From NCBI GenBank assembly GCA_030533445.1, contig CM060080.1, forward strand, positions 10,086,717-10,150,716: a stretch of 64,000 bases of DNA, given 5' to 3'. The position numbers and the translations under genes are program-made. Each line of letters begins with the position of its first letter. Position 1 is the stretch's first letter. A model generated the notes under the pieces. The model was not told the DNA's origin. It saw only the letters and a list, made by a program, of their open reading frames with translations, and did not search any database. The stretch is from Cyprinodon diabolis (Eukaryota; Chordata; Actinopteri; Cyprinodontiformes; Cyprinodontidae). Of the stretch, positions 23,871-36,768 are shown piece by piece.

Positions 23871-25379
23871 AACAGTTTTTTATAAAACCAGATAAAACAG
23901 TGGAGCTACTGTTTTTCTAAACAGATTTAGAAGTAATAACCTTTCATTTTTTCACTTTTAAAAGATTAAAAATAGAACATCCAACAAAGGTTCAAATGTG
24001 AGACACAGGATCCTGCTGAAAACAGAACAGCAAGAAAAAACTTAATTCTCTAATAAGAAGCAGCATCTGCTGAAGGAAACAAGCAAATTCTCCCCCAATG
24101 TTTTCCACTCTTTGTAAAGTTGGTTGCTATAGAGTCAAGCAGCTTGCCCTTAACTACATCCTAGATTGCATAGTATAGAAAACTCTGAAGAAAGTGACAA
24201 AGTTAGATGGGAAACAAAATCGAACCTCAAGCTTTAGGATCTGAGCAGCAGGAAGAGCTAAATAGATAACTTCAACATGATCACAAACGTTCCTGCAGTT
24301 TTACAGCCCTTAGATCAGCTGGACTTTGATGGGGGAGGGGCTCTCTAATTAAAGTGACTAAAACAGCTGTGGGGTTTAATTACAAACATGGGGGAGGACC
24401 ATCACTAATGTGAAGGCTTGGGGAGGAAAACAGAGAAGCTGAATGTCTCTTCGTTTCAGCCTCTTTTTGTTCCTCCCAGTTGTTCAGTTGAAGTAACAGA
24501 CTGTTGGGAAACAGTAAGTGCATCTAATTGCAGCTGTTGTAGGTCAAAGGTCAACGTTGAAAGAACCATAGTGTGGATGTAGATCTTATTGCAGTCTGCT
24601 TAGGATACTCTTACTTAGGACATAATCTTTCTAGTAAACATGATTTTGCTGTAAGCATAAAACCTGTATATTTTTGTTCTTTTTGAGCTTTTAAGAAAAA
24701 AAACTACAACAAAACAAAATCATTTTTTATTAAAAGTTTAATCCACACTAAAACACACTTGGATGAAAAACATTTGAGGACCTTGCAGTTTATTCCAGTA
24801 GGTCTCCTATTAGAGGCAGAGTAACCTTCTGTAGAGCCTTTCACAAATTGACTATTTTAATGGTTAGAGCGCTTTATTTTTCCAAAGAAACTCATTTGTC
24901 TTTGTTGCTCAAAACAAGGCAGAAATCAGCTTTTAAGGTATGCAGTCGCGGTCAGTAAATTGGCACTAAAGGGCTGGTTATACTCCCTGCAACAGTGTGT
25001 AGCATTGCTATTTTTGATTTATGCCCAATATTGAAGTGTGGTCTCCTCTATGTTATTCCACGCCACAATGCAAGAGGGACAATCACGAACTAGCGGTGGG
25101 TCTAGATACAGCAGAGGCGGTGGGGGCAAGTTTGTGCGACAACGGAGGGACATGAGGGCTAAAAAGGGTCCCAGCGTTCTCGCGCACCTCGTTCTTCTAG
25201 CTTGTCCAACCTCGCGAGACGTTTTCCACAATGGCGGTCATATAAACAAAACATGCCAGTAAGGTACCAAACAGGAAATACAGATAGTGTAGAGCAGAAG
25301 TAGATTTGACCAATCAGAGGCCTCCTGTCTGCGATTACCAACAATTTGGGAGAGGTGCAGCAGAGGCAAAAATGCTGGC

Positions 25380-25690
25380 ATATGTTGGATAAGTTATGGG
25401 TACGTTTCGTATAAGTTATTAACACGTTGGCACACATCGACATGCGTCAGTGAGAAATTCTGAGCATGCCCCAAAAATTTCCGGAGTACGTATGCCAGCA
25501 TATGGTCAAACGTGGGCCATAAGTTACAGATAAGTTATTTGATCGTTTACATACATTAAGTGTAAGTTACCCATACGTCGTTGTGTCTACCTTATCCAAA
25601 ACCTATGAGCAACTTGTGCATAACTTATGCTTAACTTGTCAAGAACTTATCTCCAACGTATTCAACATATTTGATGTGTTCCAGACAACC
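25380..25690. repeat. Cluster of AAGTTA / TAACTT words
   Basis: About ten copies of ATAAGTTA, GTAAGTTA or their complements AACTTAT / AACTTGT occur within 300 bp in both orientations, often next to TACG or CGTA. This is far denser than the flanks. Such arrays are typical of subterminal binding repeats of a DNA transposon. It directly abuts the inverted-repeat element that starts at 25696 and may belong to a larger unit. Confidence 0.45.
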
Positions 25691-25695
25691 ACTGA

Positions 25696-26360
25696 GGGCC
25701 CTGTCACACCTTGACGATTTAACTAGCGTATGCCCGACGTCCCAGAATCTCCTAAAACGCTCGCATACGCTAAACTTTCGATGTATTTTTTTCAATTTTG
25801 GGTATATGCATAGCGTATTAATAAGTCCAGAATTTATGTCCAACGACTAAAACCTATGAGTAACTTCTCCTCCAGACTGCATCCCCATCATAGGGTGAGC
25901 GTGAAAGTGAGTGTGATGGATCCTCCCTGTGTTCACGCCCACGACCAACAAATTTCCTAGGAGACGTGAGGCTGAATCTGCTGCGACTGCAAACCTTCTT
26001 TTTTTTGTTTTTCCTTTTTCTTTTTGTTTATTTATTTACTTATTTATTTTTTACTTTTTGGCGGGCAGTAAACAGCAGCTACTGTAGGTTAATACTACGA
26101 TCAAATAAATCTTTTAATTCAGACAGACGCCTCCGGGTGCATTGCTGCCCCCTTAGGGACACTGAATTGTGCATCATATCATGTGCCTTACGCTGCCGTG
26201 CGTTATGCATTAGTTAGTCTGTCGTCGGACATACGTTCTGGACTCGTTATGAATACTCTTTGTATACGCCCAAAATTGAAAAAAAAAAATACATAGAAAG
26301 TTCAGCGTATGCCAGTGTTTTAGGAGATTTTATCTAAATCGGCAAAGTGTGACAGGGCCC
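25696..26360. mobile_element. DNA transposon with long inverted repeats, 665 bp
   Basis: The ends GGGCCCTGTCACACCTTG and CAAAGTGTGACAGGGCCC are inverted. The similarity continues inward for well over 100 bp: AATCTCCTAAAACxCT, GCATACGCT, AACTTTC and TATTTTTTTCAATTTTGGG occur in the same order on both arms. No transposase. No clear target duplication, so the superfamily is open. Confidence 0.75.
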
Positions 26361-27145
26361 TAAGACTGACATTGGTACATTTTTTGTATCTGAAACATTA
26401 ACAATATTACATGTGTTAATTCAATCTTGATATAAAGGTCAAAGTTGCTACAAGCTCAACTTTTGATAAGCTTTGTTTTAGAGTTGTGGCTTTTTTTTTG
26501 TTACTATATGTTTTGTCAGCTTTGCAGCAACCAAGGACTTAATTGGGATTCAACTTGGGAGCAAAAAATATTTGTTATTTTTCCCCAGTTGGTGTTTAAG
26601 TATTAATACTAACATATACATTTATTAAAACCTCATATTCGAAACTGTCCTGTTCACTAGTAACATGTTTTATCATAAACAGGGTGGGTCGAAGGTTAGT
26701 CTAGAAACACCTACTGAACTTAGTCAGTTTTCTGGGAGAAAGCTGATGTCTCCGACCGGTACAGACAATTTGTTTTTGTAAAATACACATGATATTCCTC
26801 TAGTTACTGCATTTTAAACATACTCTCTTCATAAAGTTTCTCCTCTTGCCATTTATATCATTGAGTTCTTAGTGCAGGAATTTATTTTGGCTATGACCAA
26901 AATGTCCAAATGACTCTGCCTCATTCATAACAATACCCTCTTTCAAAAACAGACAGAAAAAAAAAATGCTAAAAACCAGGTCAGGTGCAATGATCACCAG
27001 ACTCACTCATGAGCTTATGTAGTTTTAAGAAGGGAGAGAGAAAACACCCAAAGAAAGTTTTGTGTAATTTAAGACCAGAGATTAACCTGCCTCATAAACA
27101 GAAACATTAAACAAAACAAAAATAGATTTAAAAAACCCAACTTAC

Positions 27146-27217
27146 AGATACTTTAAGTTTTCTAGTTCTTCAAATGCTCCCCTGGGAATTCGCCGTATAT
27201 TATTGTTGTTAAGGAGA
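27146..27217 (-). CDS. pxdn: pxdn exon 3: LRR 2
   Basis: A 72-nt exon with a TTTTTTCACAG acceptor and a GTAAGT donor. It encodes [20 protein letters not shown] and then NLKY, one leucine-rich repeat with the asparagine ladder typical of peroxidasin. Residues about 86-110. Same phase and length as its neighbours. Confidence 0.95.
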
Positions 27218-27330
27218 CTGTGAAAAAAGGACAGAAAGTTAACAAGTAAACAAGCTTCCATGTGTATTTTTATTCGTTTTTAATAATGGAGTCTTACACC
27301 ATGAATATGAAGAGACTATTGTTGGTGATT

Positions 27331-27880
27331 ATTAGGTCAGCAACTGACAACTATTTTGCCAAATGATTAATATATTGATTCCTTTTTTTTTTAATTAATA
27401 ATCAGATGGCAAAAGGCTCTTTAATGAAAATTTTACACATATTTTAAACCAAGTTAAGCTAAAACAGAACATATCGTTGCATTTTGCACCATGTTTTTTC
27501 TCCCACAGTGTTTATATTTGATCACTGCTGCACTTTATGGAATGGAAATGTTCATTTCACTGCTAAAGCTGCTGCTCATTTACTGTCTGAAAGCTGTACA
27601 ACACGAAATTTCATCAATTTCGACAGTAAAAGCTGCCTGAGTCTAACTTCTGGATAGAACATATTAATGAACAAAAAAGTATTTTATCTTGAAAACAAAA
27701 TGCTTCTATTTTTTATTTTTATTTTGGTATAAAAACTGATTCAAGTTGGTTGCTCTTTCAACTAAAGGCTTGTTTCAGAGTCTCTATACTCACATTAAAT
27801 CAATCAATTACTTAATTATTTGACAATTATTTCAATAATTGATTAATTGCAATGAATAGGATCAACTCTTTCATCCCTAG
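27331..27880. repeat. Degraded AATCGATT-rich repeat, copy 2
   Basis: Shares CAGAGTCTCTATACTC and the following ATTAAT-dense stretch with 6780-6880, and GTCAGCAAC at its left edge. The right edge TTTCATCCCTAG resembles the TAGGG end of a hAT-type MITE. Old and eroded. Confidence 0.45.
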
Positions 27881-28639
27881 TAAGAACATAAATAATTATT
27901 TATATAGGTCTTTTTTATGCTGTCGATCTGCTGACTGGCTCTTGGACTCTTTTGACTCGTTAGTGAGACTCTTATGAGCGGGAACTAGCGATGGCTGGTG
28001 TATGATCAAATTATATTCTTTACTTCTGAATTACGGCTTCAATGCTTCCCAGGAACATTCAAGAGTTTAGAGGAACAGCTGTAACCTATTATGTTGTAAG
28101 ACTAGAACCTTTTTGTTGCAAACATCCCTTTGCTTTTACCAGCCCCTCTGTGCAGTCATGTTCAAAACAAAAACCTTTTGATACCCGTCAGTTAATATTT
28201 AACAAGTCAAAATAGATCTGCACATACCTGCAGGCAAGTATGTAGGTTTGAATTCAACTTTATTATGGACACTATTGGTCTGATGTCATTGGTCCTATGC
28301 AAAAATATGCATGCTCGTTTTTTTAAGCTTGACGTTTAAAGAGAAAAGCAGTATTTCTTGCAATATTTATGAAATTTTAGTCTAAATATGTCTATTATAT
28401 GTGGATTTATCCTGTATTTTCTTTTGAAGATATAGAATTGTACAGAGGTAAAACCCACTCTTATCTTTTATATGCTCTCTCTGTGTCATGTGATAGATTC
28501 AAGGGACGCCAAATACATTTATTATATTTACATGAGTACGGGAACTAGAAAAGGAACTGACACTGAGCATTTAAAATATGAACTTCACTATAGAAGTTGT
28601 ACATTTGGGCTGTAGTTACTTTGTTTAACCAATTTCATC

Positions 28640-28806
28640 TATTTTATCTAGCACTGAAACAATTTTTTAGATTAACCGTGATTACTAGAATTAATCGAAT
28701 TGCTCAGATTAATCGTGAATTAATGTAAACTAATTTAGTAATCGATTAATCATTAACTAAAGTAAAGAAACTCTAAAACATGCCTTTAGCTGACAAAGAG
28801 ACCCAC
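28640..28806. repeat. Degraded AATCGATT-rich repeat, inverted copy
   Basis: Reads ATTAACCGTGATTACTAGAA, AATCGATTAATCATTAAC and then AAGAAACTCTAAAACATGCC. The last phrase is the complement of the GTTTTAGAGTCTC block at 6785-6800, so this is a fragment in the opposite orientation. Confidence 0.45.
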
Positions 28807-29580
28807 TTAGAGCAGGAATTATACCAAAATTGTAAAAAAATAAAATAAAATAAAAATATTTTGCATTTTAGATTAAAAAAAATGTTTTCGTCTGTCATAA
28901 CATGTTACAAACATGTTATTCACATCAAATTGTTGGTAGGGACAAGTAGGCTGGTCCAAAATTTTGGTAGTGACATGTCCCTATGGTTCCTAAGCAAACC
29001 CACGCTGCTACCTTACCTTTACTTTCTAAATACTGCCAGTTTTTTGGTGTTTTTTTGGCTTTTTGAAAATTTTGAATATTCATGTGATCAATATTCAAAG
29101 TATAGAACGCTCAGCTCCACAGAATTTCACATATGTATAGTTAATCACTAATCTTCTATGGTTTGTTTTAGGTGTGTAAAATTGATAACATGTTGTGGAA
29201 ATTAATATTTCTATAGTTATTTTAAATAGTATACACGGAAAGAAAAGCATGTTTAAAGTTTGCAGTCAAAGCTATATTTTCATTTTATATATTTATTTTA
29301 AAAGCAGCTCATCCTGTTTTCCATATTTTTGAAAAATGAAAAGATTATAAAAAAAACATACCCTAATATAGCATTTCTTATCAATATGTAGTTAAGCTTA
29401 CGGGTAAAAGTGCATAGCTACTATATCAAAGGCTGCATTAGTCTGAAATAGATAAAAATTTACAGATAGGGGTAAAAACCAATGGATTCCAGTAAGATTA
29501 AAATGCTAAACTCCATTTATGAAGCCCAAGCAGAACAGCTGAAGGATTATTCTGCTTCACACAAAGAGAGAAAGACTTAC

Positions 29581-29652
29581 AGTGTGTTGAGGTTCGTTAA
29601 GCGCCTGAATGAGCCTGGCTGTAAATCCTTGATTTTGTTGAATCTCAGGTCT
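29581..29652 (-). CDS. pxdn: pxdn exon 2: LRR 1
   Basis: This is a 72-nt exon with a CTTTCAG acceptor and a GTAAGT donor. It encodes [16 protein letters not shown] and then RRLTNLNT, a canonical 24-residue leucine-rich repeat (LxxLxLxxNxI). It starts and ends after codon position 2, so it joins exon 1 (ATT-CT) and exon 3 without a frame break. The only clear differences from human PXDN are conservative ones (Arg to Lys, Glu to Asp). Part of the extracellular LRR domain, residues about 62-86. Confidence 0.95.
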
Positions 29653-30573
29653 CTGAAAGTAAAGAAAGAATCAGTCAGTCATGGAGGTTATTTTACAGCA
29701 GAGACATTAAATCCTTATGATGTTAAAAGAGGGTGATACCCAACAACTGCCAAAGTATTACAGGATGCTCATCTCACAAGAATTTCTTTGTTAAGCTTTA
29801 ATCTTCAGGTTGGATTTCAATAACATTTGCCCAAAAGGATAAAGAGCACAGGGGTTGGTTGAGGCGGTCGGCCGGCTTTAGAATCTGTCTCCTGTTTCCA
29901 CCTAATTAAATGAATCTGCAAAAAGCTAACAGAGCCTGGTGTGCCTCTAATCATACTTAGTTTTACAAAAAATTACATAACATGTTATTATTGAGAGGCC
30001 ATTGACTTGCTCCTTACCATATGTGAAATTAACAGCATAAAAAAAACAAATTAAAAGTAATGTAACAATGTTTTTGTCCAATCAGGCCTGTGTTATGACC
30101 ACTCAAAACATCTCATTAAGTTTACGGTCACTGTTTACTTAGAAGAACCCGTTTGTGCTCAAGTTTTTAACTTTTTGGCTGATAAATTACGTTATTGCTT
30201 CAGTATTTCACAAAATGTTTTATTTTTCTATTTTGTGAAGTGCACCATTGACTTCTCGAGCAGAAGACCCTCACAACATGACATCCCATATGAGTTGGTT
30301 CATGATTCATCTCACCATATGTAAAAGTTAGAGATTAAAGACGATAGCAAAGACAAATCTAGGAAATGTTTTATCTCTTTTGACCAAGATCCTACCAAAT
30401 TCAATTGTTATTGTTTATGCAATGCAAAATTAAAAAACATTAACTTCAATTTAATATTGGACTTTGAGCACAAAAAGCACAATAAGCAGTCTACTTATTA
30501 AAAAAAATGCTGGCTCACTTGTTCCTTATGTAACCATCTACTTCAAGCCCTTAGATTGTTCCATGTTCTAAAG

Positions 30574-31032
30574 CGGAGGTCTTCAACACGGGTGGCACAT
30601 GGGGGTACTGCATGGGGGTTGCGAAAGTTTAGGTTGATTAGCCTTTTTTTTATATTCCCCCCTGCAATTTTTCCACTTAGTGAAATATCTTTAAATACAC
30701 ATTAACATGAATTCAACACACTGTAGTAAACAGATAAATGGAGGCAGAAGATGTCTTTCAGTCATCAATGCTCACATTCAGCGACACACAGGAGCTCTTT
30801 CAAGCTGGGCACCGTTTCATTCACAACACCTGTCCCATCAACCAGGAATCAGAATAAGAAATAATTTAATAATCCCAGGGCGAAATTACTTACGATACAT
30901 TACTCCATCTGTGATAGAGTGACTATAGTACCAGTTTGATACAACACAATTTCAGACCATATACTGTATATAATTAGGGGGTCCCTGCTCCATCTCGCCA
31001 TCAGTTGGCCTGGTAAACATTGAAGACCTTTG
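30574..31032. mobile_element. hAT-type MITE, 459 bp
   Basis: Bounded by identical 8-bp copies of TTCTAAAG (30566-30573 and 31033-31040). The ends are CGGAGGTCTTCAAC at the left and TTGAAGACCTTTG at the right, an imperfect inverted repeat of the CAxxGGTCTxCAA hAT type. No transposase coding. Confidence 0.8.
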
Positions 31033-33477
31033 TTCTAAAGAATATTGTTATGATTTATTAATTAAGAAAAAGAATGCAGACAGATAGGTTGCAGAGTCTG
31101 TAGTAGATGATTGAATATCGTTACCCACATGGTAAGTAGATGATATTCAATAAACGATAACAAAGAAACTAAAATATATGCATATATATGACTAATTAGG
31201 TAGAGCTAAGCACAGCTGCAGACGATGGAGATTGAATCACAGGTGAATGGAATCAACTAATTAACTGAAGGCTCTAGCTGAGGGAGAAATGTTTAAACAG
31301 GGACAATCAGAGGTGAGAATCTAGGGCTACGAATCTAGGGCTACGAAAAAAACAACCAAAAACACTAAGAAATAATAAAGAGAAACATCTGGCAAAAAGC
31401 AAACAAACAGAACCAATAAGGAAAAAAGCAAAACTATCAACATATGACTGCAGATCTGCTTTTTTTTTTCTGTCTGCCAGCGCATGCGCACTGATGTGGT
31501 TTTTTGAGGAAAAACGTCCAAAACCTACAAAATAGTGTGCATAACTTTTCATACGATTTCATACGCACTCATAATGAGAATATGTTGACATACAATGTTT
31601 GTACAACTCTGGCTGTCCAATCATCAACTTTACCACAAAACATTCTAACTAAGACCAGTAGAGACGGATGTAAATGCCAACATGACAACGTTCTGCTAAG
31701 GATCCTTTAAGTACAGACACACCTGTACTGTACTTCTTCAGACCATGTCTGCCATTCCTTCATCGTACTCTCCATCTCTTGTACATCAAATAAAAAATTA
31801 TATGAAATATTAACAGTGAAACTCTAATTTGACGAAGTCAGACAGACCCAAATATTCCACATTTGATGTAATAACAACGCCATGGAGCTTTGATGGAGTG
31901 AAATGAATGCAAATGTCCCCTTTAGAGGAGTTTAGTTAAACTTTCTATTCTTTTTCTGTTCTAGATGTTATTTCAGAAGTACCCTGATCTCTGACTGTTC
32001 TTTCTTTTGACTACATGACAAAAAATTAAACCAGTGTCCATGGATACCGACACGCCAGCTGCAAGTATCGACCATGCTCACGACTTTAGCCCAAGCCGCG
32101 TCGACTCGCTGAAATTTCTCTTTCCTGAACCGATCTGATCTGGAACAAATTCTGTTAAACTTTTTAAACCTGTTTTTATAGATTTAACAAGCTTTGAGTT
32201 AAGAGTGGTAAAACCAAGTATATTGCTCCAGGAAGCTCAGAGGCATAAACATTTTCAGGGGGCAATGGCTTCCTTAACATGTTTGAAAACAGCCTGAAAT
32301 GTTTTCACTTGTACATAATTGTTTGCTTAGTGAAATGATGAAAATCCAATTGATGAATGTCAAAAATCATGGTCCTGCTTCACATACCAGGTATAAAAGC
32401 TGACAGTTAAACTAAATATTTGTTTTGATTAAAAGAATATGTTTTTCAAAGGAATTTACAATGTCTACACAAATTGGACCAAACCAGAACTTCACCATGG
32501 ATCAGAGGAACTACTTAAAGTTTCCAAACCTGGGTGTTTTCTCTAGAAAGCTAAAATCATCCGATAAAAGTTCAGGCTGCCTCAAAGTGCTGACTTTTCA
32601 TTGTAAACATTCTCTGCCTGGTTCAGAGAGACATAACTTCCTAGCTTGCAAAACTGTCAAGACATTAAGGCCATTCTAGGCTTGAGATAAACATGTTTTC
32701 AGGTCAGGAAAAAAAGGTTTATATATACTGTATGCCTTTTTTCCCCCAAATTTTGCAAAAACAAATTGATGCACAGTTTTTGCTAAAAGTCATTCAAAGT
32801 TTGCTTATTAGTTTAAATGTTCCATGTTTTTCATTAACTAAACAGAAACCAACATGTCAACAAGTATGAAACATGTTGTGCTACTTAACCAGCTTGTTTT
32901 TAATTTTAGTGTTTATGAAAAAGTCTTACATAACTATCAGCAAATACTAATCCACATCAGATTAAATAAAATTTAATACTAACTCTACTAATATGTACTA
33001 ACATCAGTACTAACCTGCTTTTTATTGGTGATAGAATTTTTTATCTGCTTCCATGATTTTGAGACATTTGATAATCATGTTAATTAGTTCAGTCACATTC
33101 CTGTCTGATGATTTTGTTTTTCCAAAAATCTATCTGTTTGAGCTGTTAAAAGGGATTCAGGCCCTGTCCATAATAAAATTTTTGTTTAACAGAGAAGATA
33201 CTGGTTTTGAAGTTCCTAAAACCAAAATAGATTATTAGATAAAGTTTAGTAACGCTTTTCAGTGCTGAGACTCTTCATTGTGGACATGTATACTTAACAT
33301 CTGGAGAAAAACAGAGGTGTACTGTAGCAGCCAGCTGGGTGTGCACTTAGCAGGTACATAACTTAAATTGATGCACTCTTTATATCAGACGTATATCAGC
33401 CGGTAACTTGGTAGAAACTGCTAATGCAATTCCTATTCAATGTCTGAGAAGATATCAGATATAATTGCTATGGACGA

Positions 33478-33544
<67 letters not shown>
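33478..33544. repeat. (TA)n microsatellite
   Basis: About 33 uninterrupted TA units, immediately left of the Tc1 remnant. Tc1 elements insert at TA, so the repeat may have been the target or may have grown from it. Confidence 0.95.
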
Positions 33545-33547
<3 letters not shown>

Positions 33548-34180
33548 GAATTGGCAAGTCCACCACTGGCGCCCTGTGCTTTTCACAAATGAGAGCAGGT
33601 TCACCCTGAAAGGGTCTGGAGAAGCCATGGAGAACGTTATGCTGCCTGTAACATCGTTCAGCATGACCGGTTTGCTGGTGGGTCAGTGATGTCCTGGGGA
33701 ACCATATCCATGGAGAGACGCACAGACCTATACAGGCTAGACAACGGCACCCTGACTGCCATTAGGTATCGGGAGGAAATCCTTGCACCCATTGTCAGAC
33801 CCTATGCTGGTGCAGTGGGTCCTGGGTTCCTCCTGGTGCCAGCAATGCAACATATGTGGTAAGAGTATGCAGGCAGTTCCTGGAGAATAAATGAATTGAT
33901 ACCATTGATTGGCCCCCCACGCTCGCCTAACCTAAATCCAATAGAACACCTCTGGGACATTATGTTTCTATCCATCCGACGCCACCAGGTTGCACCTCAG
34001 ACTGTCCAGGAGCTCAGTGATGCCCTGGTCCAGATCTAGGAGGAGATACCCCAGGATGCCATCCGTCGTCTCATTAGGAGCATGCACGTTGTCAGGCATA
34101 CATACACACACACACGTGGGGGCCATACAACTTACTGAATACCATTTTGAGTTGCTGCAAAGAAATTTCAGAAAAATGGA
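33548..34180 (+). pseudogene. Tc1-like transposase remnant
   Basis: A degraded DDE transposase fragment. In succession and in shifting frames: WRPVLFTNESRFTL, DNGTLTAIRYREEILAPIV-like text, SPNLNPIEHLWD, and a C-terminal ALVQI followed by EEIPQDAIRRLIRSMH. In the family, the catalytic Asp sits in FSDESRF and the third acidic position in SPDLNPIEHLW. Here both read Asn (FTNESRF, SPNLNPIEH), and the middle DNAxPH motif is unrecognisable. There are frameshifts and stops, so it is inactive. No inverted termini were found. Confidence 0.8.
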
Positions 34181-36768
34181 CTAGCCGGCCGCATCGTTTT
34201 TTTCACTGTTATTTTTGGGGTGTCTTTGAATTCAGCCCTCTGTAGGTTGATCATTTTCATTTCCATCAAATGATGTGGCATCCTAACACATCACCCAGTC
34301 GATATCAGTATTAATAAACAGCAAGATTTTTTTCCCCTTGAGATCTGATGTGTTTTCAAAGTGTTCCTATATATATATAATATATATACAAAGGCTTTAT
34401 CAATGACAGGCATTCTGTTTTTCAAAGAAACAATACAAGCTCTTCCGATTGTTCTTTATGGAAGGGATTTAGATCAGTTCCAGATGCTTCCTTTAATTGT
34501 TGAAACTCTTTCTTACACAGTTTTCCTGTTGTATAAGATGGTAAACAATCCTCATTTAAAACTCAAATACAACACCAATATCAGCATCACAGACTAGGAT
34601 GATCACACTTTTTATCTTCAAATTCCAATCAAATGTTCCTAATTCTTGTGACATCCTAAGCCACATTAACTGGAACTCTCTGGGAGATTATAAAACTAAC
34701 AGCAGTTTTTTTTTTCAGAAATTCAACAAACATTACTATCACAGAAGTTTAAACCAGCCTGCTGATTAGAAAGAGTCAAGAACACTTAGAATGAGTTGTT
34801 CTTCCACAGAAATCTGATACTCTCAGGGAAAAGTTCTCTGTGTGGTGGTGGTTGCAGGACACATTGTCCAGACATGCAGAGGCAGACACTGTCCTGCCTC
34901 CTCTGGGCCTAAGGGATGAGGAGGAGGGGATAAATGAACTGCCTGATAAGTCGACTACATGCTGACTCAGGCAGCACCTATCATACATTGAACACATAAA
35001 GAATGCATGATTTCTGCAGAGGGTAATTCTTACAATACCTTTAATTTTCTTTAAAAAAAAAACAATTCTTTCCAAACATAACAATCTAACATTACTAAGA
35101 GCAGATAGTAACACTTTAGGTTATCATTCAGACCACTTCTTACAGATGATATTTATGCAGCTCTGATTATTTGAATAGAATGCTAAATAAGGAAAGGTAG
35201 ACTGGACATTATTGGTTTGGCATTTAATTTAAAGGAGAGGAAATGTTCACTTAAAAGACGGTTCTGGTAAGCTATGACCTAATGCCAAAGCCAATGGGTG
35301 TGGGGAATGTTGAAAAAGCAACGTCATCCATCATTGAAGTGATTTTTTTTTCTTTAATTAAAATATACTTTGTAATGATTTATCCAGGCTAAAACTATCT
35401 GAAATTTCTTTTTTTTCAAAACAATTAAAAATATTTTACAATGCAATGTTAGGGCAAGTAAAGGCAACGTTTTGCCAGGGAAGTTTGTAATCTTACTTTT
35501 TCTTTGTTTAGGATCAGGTGGAAATTAGAGGGGAAATGACTCACCTCATAGCCCTGAATAAACTATCAGGGACATTTAGTATACAAAATACTTTAAAGTC
35601 ATTCAACAGATTAAATTACCATGGAACTCCATGATGTTGTTTTAACAAAGTTCCAACATTTTTGACTCCATTTGTTCTAAGAGTCATTAAGGAGGTCAGT
35701 TTACCTACATTCATTGATTTTGACGCCAAGCGAAAAAGCAATGCTTACAACCCAGTGGAGGGGTTGACAGACCTTTGCTGGCTTTGCCTAAACAAAGTGC
35801 CTGAAAATGAACAGTATACAAGGCTCAATTACCCACGCAGGAAGATACACCCATAATTCAAGCTGATAAACAGCCTGAGGTTGCAGTCCAACGTTCCATT
35901 TTTTTCCTCTTCTTTTTTTAAACTTTTTAATGAAGTACCACTTTGTTGCTCATAAAAAATTATGTTAGCAGGCATTCAGAAGAGAATGTTTTAAAGAGGA
36001 TGCACACATACAACAGAGTTGAATATTTCCAGATGGTCTCATTCACTCAACCCTCGTCCTCAGGGCCCACTGTCCTGCATGTTATAAGCTACTTAGCAAA
36101 TGTATATCAATAGGTAATCACCTCTTGGCTATGTGGTCCTGAATCCGATACAAACCTGATCCTTTCAAATGCAACTTGTGTGAGACCTATCAGGTCGCAT
36201 TCATCCGACCTGAACGCCATTATAACCAACATAGGTCACTATTCTCCGTCTTGCTACACAGAAGCGGCAAGAAAAACAACAACATGGTGGACGATAATGT
36301 GGAGAGCAGTATTTTTTTTAACCATCTTGAAAAGATTGAGGTTTTAAGGTTTGGAAAGATTGCTAGACGCGCTCCAGCACTACATCCATGTTTACTACCG
36401 TGAACACAAATCACGCTGGCTTGTGATGTCATTGCGTCCTCTGGTGCGCATGCGAGACACTTAAGCTGTATGAATGCAGTTTGCACAGGAGATCACATAC
36501 AAGTTGCATATATTTGGAAATGTGAACGGCAACGCATAAAATCGGATTTCACAAAAAAAAATTGGAATTGAGCATCAAGGCCTGCACTGCGTCTGTTGCC
36601 TAATTCATTTTTTCATCTAGGTGTGCTAGAGCACAGACACCTCTAAAAATGGAAGGTTGTGCGGTCCTAAAAGAACATTGATCTAGTATTCTGTTACAAC
36701 ACTTGACCCCTTGTGATGGAGGATTAATTAAAATATAATAGTATAAAATGACAACATTATTGTGTTAA

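Larger units (their letters stand above)
19285..27145. other. pxdn intron 3
   Basis: A 7.9-kb intron. It contains an old repeat (about 20080-21190) split by a young hAT insertion (20194-20899), a tRNA-derived SINE (23650-23870), and the long-TIR element at 25696-26360 with a motif-rich stretch before it. A CpG-rich unassigned block lies at 25050-25260. Elsewhere I recognise nothing. Confidence 0.6.
27218..29580. other. pxdn intron 2
   Basis: A 2.4-kb intron containing two degraded AT-rich repeat copies (27331-27880 and 28640-28806). Nothing else recognised. Confidence 0.65.

Noticed and set aside
33455..33689. Open frames rich in Tyr-Ile on both strands
   Set aside because: They arise from the (TA)n microsatellite.
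36140..36570. Possible MITE with CTGAATCCGAT and ATCGGATTTCA near its ends
   Set aside because: The inverted match is only about 10 bases and no target duplication or second copy could be found; left as a note in the intron description.
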